Positions 9,455 to 18,298 of a stretch of DNA of 64,000 bases are shown here, piece after piece. The notes under the pieces are model-generated. The model did no database searches and was not told the origin of the DNA. It was given only the letters and a program-made list of their open reading frames with translations. Each line of letters begins with the position of its first letter. Positions within the stretch are counted from its first letter, which is position 1. The DNA lies in the NCBI RefSeq assembly GCF_031157315.1, contig NZ_JAVIFU010000039.1:1-64000 (forward strand), written 5' to 3'. Position numbers and translations under genes: made by a program. This stretch comes from Paenibacillus sp. LHD-38. Its GTDB lineage: Bacteria; Bacillota; Bacilli; Paenibacillales; Paenibacillaceae.

Positions 9455-12400
9455 TTGTTTAAAAAGAAGAAATGGTTGTCTTTGGCACTGTGCTGCACGA
9501 TGCTGGCGTCCTTTCTAACCTCATTGGCGCCAGCATATGCAGCGGGCGAAGGACAGGGGACAGCGGCAGCCGTATCAGACGAATTTACGGAGCAGGAGCT
9601 GAAGGATAACGACTACATTCTTTATTTCGTAAATGCAGGAGACGCAACGCCGGCTACCGCGGAGGGCTCGGATAAGCTTGGTCTCTATAGCTCTGTAACG
9701 GAGCAGGTGTATGGCGTTGATCCGGTAACGTCAAAAACATGGGGCTTGGTCACGACCACAAGTGCGACAAGTGTACGCGATGCCTCGACAAAATCAGGCT
9801 CGTTAAGATATTACAACGGAACCCAAGTGAGAGATAAAGCTCTTGCTTACAACTTTGAGCTTCCGGCCGGCGAATATGACGTAACGTTCGGCTTCAACAA
9901 TCCGTGGAGCGGAAGAAGCGTCAATCTGCTGCTGGAAGGGAACAACGTATCGGGCGGTGATTTCGCGATCGGCGGTGACGGGGCCGAGAAGATCGTCACC
10001 TACCGAAAGGTCAGCGTAACCGACGGGCAGCTGAATGTGCGCATTCAAGGGCCGGCAGCCGCTGCGCTCACCAACCATAATGATCCGCTGTTGAATTATC
10101 TGATCATTAGGCAGAACATAACCGTTCCGCTAGCTGATTTAGACAATCAAATCGCCTCTGCGGAAGCAGAAGCGGCTAACACGGATTATACGCCTTACAG
10201 CCTTGCTGAGCTGAATCGTGTCATTCAGGAGAGCAAAGCGCTTAAACAGACGCTTGCGAGCGGCAGCGCTGAGATAACGGAGCCTGCGGTGCAGGAGCAA
10301 ATTATCACGGCTATCGCTGCTTTAAAGAAGGCGATATCGGAGCTTGCGATTAACGAGCCGTACAGTTCGTTTACGCCCGGCGCGGTATGGCGGGATACGA
10401 ACGGCGCAGTCATTCAGGCACATGGTGCAGGCATGATGTACGATGAGGAAACGCAGTCCTATTACTGGTACGGCGAGGATAAGACTAACGGTTATTTACC
10501 GGCCAGGGGTGTGCGGGTATATGTCTCGAAGGATTTGTACAATTGGGAGGACAAGGGGCTTGCGTTGACCGCGATTGAATCCGCGGACGATTTCGAGAAC
10601 GATCCGCTCATTTCCGAGCTGTATGAAGGCAGAACGGATCAAGCGGATATTTTGAACGATATCGGCACGGACCGGATTATTGAGCGTCCGAAGGTCATTT
10701 ATAACGATAAGACAAAAAAATACGTGATGTGGATGCATACGGACGGACCAAGCGCGACGTCTACAGCCAATTATGCGAAGGCTGAAGCGGGTTATGCGCT
10801 CAGCGATTCACCGCTCGGGCCATTCGTCTATCAGGAGAGCCATCGCATGGACCGCGCTCCAGCGGGCGCAACCGATGACGGTCAGCCCAATCAGCCGGGC
10901 ATGGCCCGCGATATGACCTTGTTCAAGGATGATGACGGAACGGCATACTTGGTATATTCGAGCGAGGAAAACCTGACGATCTATATTTCCAAGCTCAATG
11001 ATTCCTACACCGATGTCGTGGGCTGGCACAAAGACGGCAACGAAGAGCGCGATACGGAATACAAGGCGGTTCACGGCGTGGATTATGTTCGCGTATTTCC
11101 GCTTGCCCAGCGCGAAGCACCCGCTTTGTTCAAATATCAAGGCAAATACTACATGATTACATCCGGCGCGACCGGCTGGGCTCCGAACGTGGGCAAATAT
11201 ACGGTTGCGGACAATATTATGGGACCGTGGAAGGCGATGCGCGATGTTGCGCCGGGCAGCTCCACGACCTTTGGCTCGCAGAGCACGCAGGTTATTCCGG
11301 TCGATGCGGCTGCAGGAAAATTCATTTATATGGGCGATCGCTGGAACCAGAATGATTTGGCGAATTCCCGTTACATTTGGCTGCCGATCGAGTTTGGCCA
11401 AAATGACGAGATTGCGCTCCGCTGGCAGGATGAATGGTCGCTTGATGTATTAGACGGCATGGGGAAGGTAACGGTGAATACAACACTGCCTGCCAGCACG
11501 ACCATCGGTACGGCGCCTGCGTTCCCAAGCACCGTGAATGTGACGTTGTCGGACGGAACGAGCAAGGATACACCGATTGCATGGAGCGTAAGCGAAGCCG
11601 CCTTCCAGAAGCCAGGCTCGGTGCGTGTCAGCGGCACGCTGACAGAGCTTTCGAACAAAAAAGTGGAGCATCAGATGTACGTTATTCCGGAAGGCAGCGC
11701 CTATTTCGTCCATGCCGGCGGTGCGGAGACAGCCGATTATAAGGACATCATTGCCTTGATGGGTGAGAAAAACGTACTTAATGGAGAAACAATCGATCAG
11801 AAATACGATCCTGCGAACAACCAAAGCTGGGGTTATGTCGGGGATAATACGCTGACATCGGGAACGAGCAGCGGCGATATTTTCACATCCCTGCGTTATT
11901 TGAAGAGCAATTCCGGCGATGATTTATCGTATCGCTTTGATATTGGAAACGGAAATTACGATGTGTATGTCGGTTTATATGATCCATGGTCCCAGTATTC
12001 CAACGGGCAGCGAATCGCCGATATTATTGTAAACGGTACGGTTAAGACAAATGGTTATGTCTTCACGGCAGCAAGTGACGTGATGAGCTATGGCAATGTA
12101 GCCGTTGATAAAGGGAAGCTGGAGCTGACGGTACATCGTTCGGCAAATGCGGGCGCATCCAGCTCCGATCCGCAAATTAGCTGGATTATGATTACAGAAA
12201 GCACAGGAGGCGTTGTAGAACCGCCGCCATCCTCCGAGTCGGAGTTAATCGTGCATTATGATATGAGCGATTTGGACGGCACGACGGTAAGGGACAAGGC
12301 AGGTCAGCATGACGGCAAGTGGATGAATCCGGATAACGCGGAGTGGCTTAAGACCGATACAGCGGGAGCGATCAGCTTCGCCGGAGGCAGCACAAGCTCC

Positions 12401-15304
12401 TACATCGAAATGCCGCAGGGCATTTTGGATGGCTTGACGGATGTAACCGTATCAGCGCTCGTTGATTGGAACGGCAAGAACGGAGCGGAATGGCTGTTTG
12501 CGCTTGGACAAAATGATACCCATTATTTGTACATGACGCCTAAATATAATGCCGACAGCACAGCGCGCTTCGGGATCGCTACCAATGGCTGGCGCAATGA
12601 AGTATCGACCAAAGCGCCGACGCTGCAGTCCGGCAATTGGAAGCTCATAACGGCGGTCATGTCCGGAACGGACGGCAAGCTGACGCTTTATATCGACGGT
12701 ACCGTGGTATCATCCAGCACGGCAGGCGGGTTTACGCTCGATCAAATTAAACAAGCATCCGGCGCAAGCGGATTTATCGGAAAATCCTTTTATGCGGGCG
12801 ATCCTTACTTTGGCGGAATGCTTGCGGATTTCCAAATCTATGACGGAGCATTGCTTGCTTCCGAAGTGAGCGAGCTGAAGGCAGAGGCGGATCTAAATGC
12901 TGCAAGCCTGGAAGGACTGCTCGTGCAGCATGCGGCCGACCAATTGGATGCGGTAAATTTCCTTGGCGGGAATGCAAGCAAAGACACCGTTCAGACTGAC
13001 CTGATATTGCCGTTGAAGGGTGAGAGCGGTACGACGATTTCGTGGCAATCAGCGAACGAGACGGTGATCAACTCTGAAGGCAAGGTTACAAGACCTGCAT
13101 CGGACGCGCAAAATGAAGCCGTTGTGCTGACAGCCGTCCTGACGGACGGGAAGTCAACAGCGACAAGAACCTTTTCCTTCACGGTGCTGAAGCGGCTGAA
13201 TGATGGCGAAGCTGTTGCGAAGGATGCTGCTGCCTTAATGATTTATAACATTAATGATGTACGTGGCAATCTAACGCTGCCTGCAGCAGGCGAGAATGGT
13301 ACGGCTATTTCATGGTTCTCGGAGAAGCCTTCTGTCGTCACTTCAACTGGCGAGGTGAAACGGCCGGCTCATGGCAGCGGAGACACAACGGTGAAGCTGA
13401 CGGCTTCCGTTGTGAAAAACGGCGTTTCGCTAACGAAGGTTTTTGCGGCAAACGTAAAGGAGCTTCCGAAGGATGAGGCTTATGCAGGGTATATGTTCAG
13501 TTACTTTACGGGTGAAGGCACCGCGAATGGCGAACAGGTCTATTTCGCATTAAGCGAGGGCAATGATCCGCTCCACTGGCAGGAAATGAACGAAGGCAAG
13601 CCGGTCCTGAGCTCAGGCTTAGGCGACAAAGGCGTCCGCGATCCGTTCATCATTCGCTCCCCCGAGGGAGATAAGTTCTACTTAATCGCAACGGATTTGA
13701 AAATGAACGGAAGCAGCGACTGGAACGCGGCGCAGACCACCGGCAGCCGTTCGATCATGGTATGGGAGTCGCATGACCTTGTGAATTGGTCTGAGCAGCG
13801 CATGGCGGAGGTATCTCCTAAGGAGGCCGGCAATACATGGGCACCGGAAATCATCTATGATGATTCGACCGGAGAATATGTCGTATTCTGGGCTTCAAGG
13901 CTGTATGAGGATGAGAACCATACCGGCAGCAGCTATCAGCGCATCATGTATGCGAAGACAAGGGATTTTCACACCTTTACGGAGCCTGAAGTGTATATGG
14001 ATTACGGTTATTCCATCATCGATACCACAATGCTTCAGCATGCGGGCAAGGTTTACCGCTTCACGAAGGATGAACGGAATAATACGGCGGAGACGCCAAA
14101 CGGTAAATTTATATTGCAGGAGTCGGGCAGCTCTATTTTTGATCCGGCGTTTAACGTGATTAAAGAAGGCGTAGGCAAAGGCGCAATCAGCCGCGGCGAA
14201 GGACCAACCGTGTTCAAATCGAATACGGAAGAGAAATGGTTCATGTTCATCGATGAGTTCGGAGGCAGAGGTTATGTGCCGTTCGAGACGACGGATTTGG
14301 ACTCGGGTGAATGGACGCTGTCCGCAAGCTACGAGCTGCCGGCAAGCCCGCGGCACGGTACTGTCATTCCTGTTACGCAGTCTGAATACGAGCAGCTGCT
14401 GGCTAACGTTCCTGCAGTGGAACAACCGAATACCGATATCCGCGTAACGGGCGTATCCCTGGATAAGCAAGCAATTACGCTGAAACAGGAGGAGCAAGCA
14501 CAGCTAACGGCAGCCGTCGCTCCGCTTGATGCGGCCAACAAGGCGGTCCTTTGGTCGAGCACGCGGGAGGGGGTAGCTGCCGTGAACGAAGCTGGCGTCA
14601 TAACAGGTGTCGCGGAAGGTACGGCTGTCATCACCGCAACGACGGCGGACGGCGGATTTATAGCTGTTGCTGCTGTGACCGTGGAGAAAAAGGCAGGCAC
14701 TGGTGGAGAGACGACGCCAACACCAGCACCAACGCCAAGCCCGACACCAAGCCCAGGCACGGAGCCGCAGCCGAGTTTCTCGGATACTGCCGGGCACTGG
14801 GCAGCCGCCTCCATCAACAAGCTTGCGGAGCAAAGCATCTTGGGAGGCTTCCCGGATGGCAGCTTCAAGCCTGACAAACAGATGAGCAGAGCGGAATTCA
14901 TGGCGGTCATGTACAGATTGCTCGATTTGGAAACCGAGGACGGAGATAGCGGCTTTAAGGATATCTCATCTGCGGCTTGGTATAGCAAATATGTGAAGGG
15001 CTTATATGAAGCGGGAATCGTAACGGGCTTCCAAGACGGAAGCTTCAAGCCGAGTCAAGAGATGACGAGAGAGGAAGCTTTCGTTATTTTGTACAGAGCG
15101 CTTAAGGAACAACTGGTAACGCCGGCTGACGCCAACAAGGCGGTCTTTACAGATGAAACGGGCGTATCGGGCTGGGCGAAGGAAGCTATTTCAGCTTTGG
15201 CGGAGTCTGGTATCATTAAAGGCTACGAGGACGGCACCTTGAGGCCAAAAGAAAAGATTACGCGCGCCGAGATTGCGGCGATTGTGGCCAGCTTTATGAA
15301 ATAA
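9455..15304 (+). CDS. SLH-anchored surface protein with two GH43 domains
   Basis: A 1949-residue secreted, cell-surface glycosidase. TTG start with AAGGAGGA six bases upstream; signal peptide ending at AYA (about residue 29). Order: carbohydrate-binding/malectin-like module (50-220), FIVAR-like helices (225-297), GH43 domain 1 (302-668, AHGAGMMY, ERPKVIYN with E410, EAP with E554, resembling the exo-beta-1,3-galactanase subfamily), Ig-like domain (669-745), second binding module (748-912), LamG-like domain (930-1132), two atrophied bacterial Ig domains (1160-1337), GH43 domain 2 (1339-1653, VRDPF with D1396, GEGPTVF with E1582), BIG2 domain (1660-1745), Pro/Thr linker, three SLH domains (1774-1949). 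Two different GH43 types suggest attack on a mixed arabinogalactan-like substrate; this is inferred. Confidence 0.93.
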   Translation: MFKKKKWLSLALCCTMLASFLTSLAPAYAAGEGQGTAAAVSDEFTEQELKDNDYILYFVNAGDATPATAEGSDKLGLYSSVTEQVYGVDPVTSKTWGLVTTTSATSVRDASTKSGSLRYYNGTQVRDKALAYNFELPAGEYDVTFGFNNPWSGRSVNLLLEGNNVSGGDFAIGGDGAEKIVTYRKVSVTDGQLNVRIQGPAAAALTNHNDPLLNYLIIRQNITVPLADLDNQIASAEAEAANTDYTPYSLAELNRVIQESKALKQTLASGSAEITEPAVQEQIITAIAALKKAISELAINEPYSSFTPGAVWRDTNGAVIQAHGAGMMYDEETQSYYWYGEDKTNGYLPARGVRVYVSKDLYNWEDKGLALTAIESADDFENDPLISELYEGRTDQADILNDIGTDRIIERPKVIYNDKTKKYVMWMHTDGPSATSTANYAKAEAGYALSDSPLGPFVYQESHRMDRAPAGATDDGQPNQPGMARDMTLFKDDDGTAYLVYSSEENLTIYISKLNDSYTDVVGWHKDGNEERDTEYKAVHGVDYVRVFPLAQREAPALFKYQGKYYMITSGATGWAPNVGKYTVADNIMGPWKAMRDVAPGSSTTFGSQSTQVIPVDAAAGKFIYMGDRWNQNDLANSRYIWLPIEFGQNDEIALRWQDEWSLDVLDGMGKVTVNTTLPASTTIGTAPAFPSTVNVTLSDGTSKDTPIAWSVSEAAFQKPGSVRVSGTLTELSNKKVEHQMYVIPEGSAYFVHAGGAETADYKDIIALMGEKNVLNGETIDQKYDPANNQSWGYVGDNTLTSGTSSGDIFTSLRYLKSNSGDDLSYRFDIGNGNYDVYVGLYDPWSQYSNGQRIADIIVNGTVKTNGYVFTAASDVMSYGNVAVDKGKLELTVHRSANAGASSSDPQISWIMITESTGGVVEPPPSSESELIVHYDMSDLDGTTVRDKAGQHDGKWMNPDNAEWLKTDTAGAISFAGGSTSSYIEMPQGILDGLTDVTVSALVDWNGKNGAEWLFALGQNDTHYLYMTPKYNADSTARFGIATNGWRNEVSTKAPTLQSGNWKLITAVMSGTDGKLTLYIDGTVVSSSTAGGFTLDQIKQASGASGFIGKSFYAGDPYFGGMLADFQIYDGALLASEVSELKAEADLNAASLEGLLVQHAADQLDAVNFLGGNASKDTVQTDLILPLKGESGTTISWQSANETVINSEGKVTRPASDAQNEAVVLTAVLTDGKSTATRTFSFTVLKRLNDGEAVAKDAAALMIYNINDVRGNLTLPAAGENGTAISWFSEKPSVVTSTGEVKRPAHGSGDTTVKLTASVVKNGVSLTKVFAANVKELPKDEAYAGYMFSYFTGEGTANGEQVYFALSEGNDPLHWQEMNEGKPVLSSGLGDKGVRDPFIIRSPEGDKFYLIATDLKMNGSSDWNAAQTTGSRSIMVWESHDLVNWSEQRMAEVSPKEAGNTWAPEIIYDDSTGEYVVFWASRLYEDENHTGSSYQRIMYAKTRDFHTFTEPEVYMDYGYSIIDTTMLQHAGKVYRFTKDERNNTAETPNGKFILQESGSSIFDPAFNVIKEGVGKGAISRGEGPTVFKSNTEEKWFMFIDEFGGRGYVPFETTDLDSGEWTLSASYELPASPRHGTVIPVTQSEYEQLLANVPAVEQPNTDIRVTGVSLDKQAITLKQEEQAQLTAAVAPLDAANKAVLWSSTREGVAAVNEAGVITGVAEGTAVITATTADGGFIAVAAVTVEKKAGTGGETTPTPAPTPSPTPSPGTEPQPSFSDTAGHWAAASINKLAEQSILGGFPDGSFKPDKQMSRAEFMAVMYRLLDLETEDGDSGFKDISSAAWYSKYVKGLYEAGIVTGFQDGSFKPSQEMTREEAFVILYRALKEQLVTPADANKAVFTDETGVSGWAKEAISALAESGIIKGYEDGTLRPKEKITRAEIAAIVASFMK

Positions 15305-15314
15305 GGTTGATTAT

Positions 15315-15355
15315 GAAAGGCATCCTTAGGTTTAGGATGCCTTTCGTTTATTTTT
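15315..15355 (+). terminator. Rho-independent terminator
   Basis: A perfect 12-bp stem (GAAAGGCATCCT / AGGATGCCTTTC) with a 7-base loop and T-rich tail, 10 bp after the glycosidase stop. Confidence 0.92.
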
Positions 15356-15470
15356 AGGGAATAAAAATGATATACTGTTGTGAAAAGAATCGATTATTAT
15401 GGAAAACGATGATATGATTTAAATAACGAAATAAGACGATAATTGCACGTATGTAGGAGGCTATTTACAA

Positions 15471-16868
15471 ATGGAGTACATCAGTACAAGAGGAAATGTT
15501 GGCAAAATAGGATTTATCGATGCGTTTATGATGGGCCTTGGCAATGATGGAGGCCTGCTTGTTCCGAATGAAATTCCGGTTATTTCAGCAGAAACTTTAG
15601 AGGAGTGGCAGGAGCTTAGCTATCAAGAGCTTGTGCTTGCCATTTTCTCGTATTATACGAACGGTGAAATTCCAGAGCAAGATCTTAAAGATATGGTGTA
15701 CGCGAGCTATTCTACCTTCCGTGATCCGGAAGTAACGCCGGTGCGCAAATTGAAGGATGATCTCTACTTGTTGGAGCTGTTCCACGGTCCTACCTTTGCG
15801 TTTAAAGACATCGCCCTGCAGTTTATGGGTCAATTGTATACGTACGTGGCGGCTAAGCAAAACAAAAAAATCCACATTCTCGGAGCAACCTCCGGCGATA
15901 CGGGCGCTTCAGCAATCGAAGGCGTTAAAGGCAAGGACGGCATTAAAATTTGCATCCTGCACCCGCATGGAAAAGTAAGTAAAGTGCAGGAGCTTCAAAT
16001 GACGACGGTTCAGGAAGATAATGTGCTGAATTTATCAGTAGACGGCAACTTTGACGATTGCCAGCGCATGATCAAGGATCTGTTCGCAGATCTCGACTTC
16101 AAAGCGAGCAACCATTTGGCCGCGATTAATTCAATCAATTTCGTGCGGATTTTGGCACAGACAGTATATTATTTCTACGCTTACTTCCAAATCGCGAAGC
16201 AAACGGATGCGAAGCAAGTAAACTTTAGCGTACCAACCGGCAACTTCGGCGATATTTTCGCGGGCTACTTGGCGAAGCGTATGGGCCTTCCTGTCGGCAA
16301 GCTAATTCTGGCTACCAATGAAAACAATATTTTGGAGCGCTTTATCTTGGAGGGGGTGTACAAGCCGGGGGATTTCCGCAGCACGTACAGCCCGTCGATG
16401 GATATTCAGGTAGCAAGCAACTTCGAACGTTACTTGTATTATGTGCTTGGCGAGGATGCAGCGCAAATTCGCACGCTGATGGATCAGTTCAAGGCGGAGG
16501 GACAAATCGTCATTTCCGGGGATGCGCTGAGCAAGGTGCAAGCGGAATTCGGTGCGCATGGCGTGCAAGGCCAAGAGTGCTTAAGCACTATTGAAAAATA
16601 CGAAGCGGAAAACGGCTATCTGCTCGATCCGCATTCAGCTTGCGGCGTAGCTGCGGCTGACAAATACAGCGATGACAAGGAAATCACGGTATCGCTTGCA
16701 ACGGCTCATCCGGCTAAGTTCAATGAAGCAATTGAGCTTTGCGGCATCGAACAGCAATTCCCTGAACAAATTGCTTCGTTATTTAATAAAGAGCAGCGCC
16801 AGACTCGCGTAGACGGTTCGCTTGCTGCGGTAGTCAATGAACTAGAAGCGTTTTATAACGCTAAATAA
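15471..16868 (+). CDS. thrC: Threonine synthase
   Basis: Converts O-phosphohomoserine to threonine with PLP; cytoplasmic, last step of threonine synthesis. The 465-residue length and N-terminus (YISTRGN, FMMGLGNDGGLLVP) are those of the long, enteric/yeast-type enzyme, not the short ThrC of Bacillus subtilis. The PLP lysine lies in HGPTFAFKDIALQ (about residue 112), with the phosphate-binding SGDTGASAIEG loop after it. AGGAGG stands ten bases before the ATG. It is monocistronic, bounded by terminators on both sides; no homoserine-pathway genes are adjacent. Confidence 0.95.
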   Translation: MEYISTRGNVGKIGFIDAFMMGLGNDGGLLVPNEIPVISAETLEEWQELSYQELVLAIFSYYTNGEIPEQDLKDMVYASYSTFRDPEVTPVRKLKDDLYLLELFHGPTFAFKDIALQFMGQLYTYVAAKQNKKIHILGATSGDTGASAIEGVKGKDGIKICILHPHGKVSKVQELQMTTVQEDNVLNLSVDGNFDDCQRMIKDLFADLDFKASNHLAAINSINFVRILAQTVYYFYAYFQIAKQTDAKQVNFSVPTGNFGDIFAGYLAKRMGLPVGKLILATNENNILERFILEGVYKPGDFRSTYSPSMDIQVASNFERYLYYVLGEDAAQIRTLMDQFKAEGQIVISGDALSKVQAEFGAHGVQGQECLSTIEKYEAENGYLLDPHSACGVAAADKYSDDKEITVSLATAHPAKFNEAIELCGIEQQFPEQIASLFNKEQRQTRVDGSLAAVVNELEAFYNAK

Positions 16869-16884
16869 ATAAGTGACAGCAGTA

Positions 16885-16927
16885 AAGCTGCAGCCAAAGG
16901 AGCATTCCTAACGGCTGCGGCTTTTTT
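16885..16927 (+). terminator. Rho-independent terminator
   Basis: An 11-bp stem (16885-16895 with 16913-16923, one G:U) followed by a six-T tract, just after thrC. Confidence 0.88.
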
Positions 16928-16974
16928 GTTTGTAAAGCTGGGAATATAGGTCTTCCAATTCGCATGTATATAAC

Positions 16975-17010
16975 TTTACAGAAATATAACTAGATGGTAA
17001 TATAACGGTA
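16975..17010 (+). promoter_or_regulatory. Sigma-A promoter giving a leaderless transcript
   Basis: TTTACA (16975-16980), 17-bp spacer, TAATAT (16998-17003). The expected start, seven bases after the -10 box, is the A of the ATG at 17010. No Shine-Dalgarno sequence precedes that ATG. Confidence 0.6.
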
Positions 17011-17321
17011 TGAAAAACGATAAACTATTTGAAGCGCTGTCCGAACCTCATAGGAGAACGATTCTTGATCACTTGCGTGAGCAGGAGCGCTCTGTTGGGG
17101 AGCTTGTAACGATATCGTCGCTGAGTCAGCCCGGCGTTTCGAAGCATCTGCGCATATTGCGCGAGGCAGGACTCGTAACCGTGCGAAAAGACGCGCAGAA
17201 GCATATGTACCGGCTTAATGCGAAACCCTTAGAGGATATACAGGATTGGCTGACGCCGTATCAACAGTTTTGGTCGAACAAGCTGGATGATTTGGAGAGA
17301 CTTCTTGATGAGGAGGAATAA
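17010..17321 (+). CDS. ArsR-family regulator paired with SRPBCC protein
   Basis: A 103-residue DNA-binding repressor. The winged helix is typical (ALSEPHRRTILDHL, LSQPGVSKHLRILREAGLV, wing VRKDAQKHMYRLN). It lacks the Cys or His metal-site motifs of metal sensors, matching the non-metal ArsR group found next to AHSA1/SRPBCC proteins. The ATG overlaps the predicted transcription start and has no ribosome site. The SRPBCC gene starts one base after this stop codon, with AGGAGG inside this gene's last codons, so the pair is coupled. Confidence 0.88.
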   Translation: MKNDKLFEALSEPHRRTILDHLREQERSVGELVTISSLSQPGVSKHLRILREAGLVTVRKDAQKHMYRLNAKPLEDIQDWLTPYQQFWSNKLDDLERLLDEEE

Positions 17322-17322
17322 T

Positions 17323-17814
17323 ATGCTAGCAGTTATACAGACGGTTGAAAATGGATATGAGGTTCGTTTCGAGCGTCATTTGAAGCATTCCGTTGAGAAG
17401 GTATGGTCATGGCTTACGGATAACGCTAAGCTCGCGAAATGGTTTTCTGAGCTTAGCGTCGATGACCTGCGTGAAGGCGGAGTCATTAAGTTTGATATGC
17501 AGGACGGAACCTTTGAAGAAATGGAGATTTTGGAGCTTAAGCTGCATGAGGTGCTTGAATTTACATGGGGCGAGGATCGTGTTCGATTTGAATTATATCC
17601 CGAGCCGAGCGGCTGCCGCTTGGTATTAAAGGAGAAGCTTACGAAAGTTACGGCCCACACGCCAAGGGATATCGCAGGCTGGGATGTATGCTTGGATGTC
17701 ATTGAGGCGCTTCTGGACGGCAGGGTTATCGAATCCCGTAAAGACATATGGCAGGTCAAATACGAACAGTATGTACAAGCATTCGAAAATATTACGAAGG
17801 ATTATCCCCGTTAA
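17323..17814 (+). CDS. SRPBCC (AHSA1-like) domain protein
   Basis: A 163-residue START/SRPBCC-fold protein (START of Hsp90-activator type), residues about 12-150, beginning RHLKHSVEKVWSWLTDNAKLAKWF. The fold makes a hydrophobic pocket; the ligand is unknown. ATG at 17323 is preceded by AGGAGG; a longer in-frame reading from 17287 would overlap the repressor and has no site. Encoded with the ArsR repressor, a very common pairing in Bacillota and actinobacteria. Confidence 0.88.
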   Translation: MLAVIQTVENGYEVRFERHLKHSVEKVWSWLTDNAKLAKWFSELSVDDLREGGVIKFDMQDGTFEEMEILELKLHEVLEFTWGEDRVRFELYPEPSGCRLVLKEKLTKVTAHTPRDIAGWDVCLDVIEALLDGRVIESRKDIWQVKYEQYVQAFENITKDYPR

Positions 17815-17960
17815 TAAAATAAGCTGCCGTTAGGCGGCTTGTTCATCACCGATTGCGAAAATGCGGAATAAAATGCAAGAAAAATCAATCGCTGTATTTT
17901 AGAAAAATAATGATTTGCAGTGAGTGAAAGTATTTGTTAACCTATATGCAATATAAAAAA

Positions 17961-18245
17961 GGCGATGACGAGAAGAGTAGATAATCGGATTCCTTAGCAG
18001 AGAGCCCCGGCAGCTGAAAAGGGGCAAGGAAAAGCTTATTGAAACAAGTCTCTGAGCATCACATCGGAACCTGGATAAGGGGATGCTGTGACAGGAGCTC
18101 CTGTTATAGAGCTAGAGTATAAGCATCCATAGGTGCCGTACTTGAAGAGGTTAATATGGCGACATATTAATGAATCTGGGGTGGTACCGCGAAAAATTTC
18201 GTCCCCAAGACGCGAAGTCTTGGGGGTGGGATTTTTTTTTATTTT
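17961..18245 (+). ncRNA. T-box leader, apparent glutamine specifier
   Basis: A tRNA-sensing leader upstream of glnS. The diagnostic T-box (TGGGGTGGTACCGCG, 18177-18191) is followed by an antiterminator/terminator switch: stem CCCCAAGAC / GTCTTGGGG (18203-18225) and nine T residues (18232-18240). Stem I includes the AGAAGAGTA region near 17970. The specifier loop reads GAAACAAG, giving CAA (Gln) at 18045-18047 with a purine after it, consistent with the gene downstream. Uncharged tRNA-Gln should allow readthrough. No clear promoter was identified. Confidence 0.93.
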
Positions 18246-18298
18246 CGCAGGTGATCAGCTTCAAGGACGAATATTAGCCTAACTATGGAGGTTTGACT

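Noticed and set aside
13895..14497. 200-codon open frame opposite the GH43 protein
   Set aside because: It is antisense to strongly conserved GH43 coding sequence, has no ribosome site and no family resemblance. The same applies to many long antisense frames in this window.
17914..17957. Promoter of the glnS T-box transcript
   Set aside because: TTGCAG, TTGTTA and TATAAA are present but none of the pairs has acceptable spacing.
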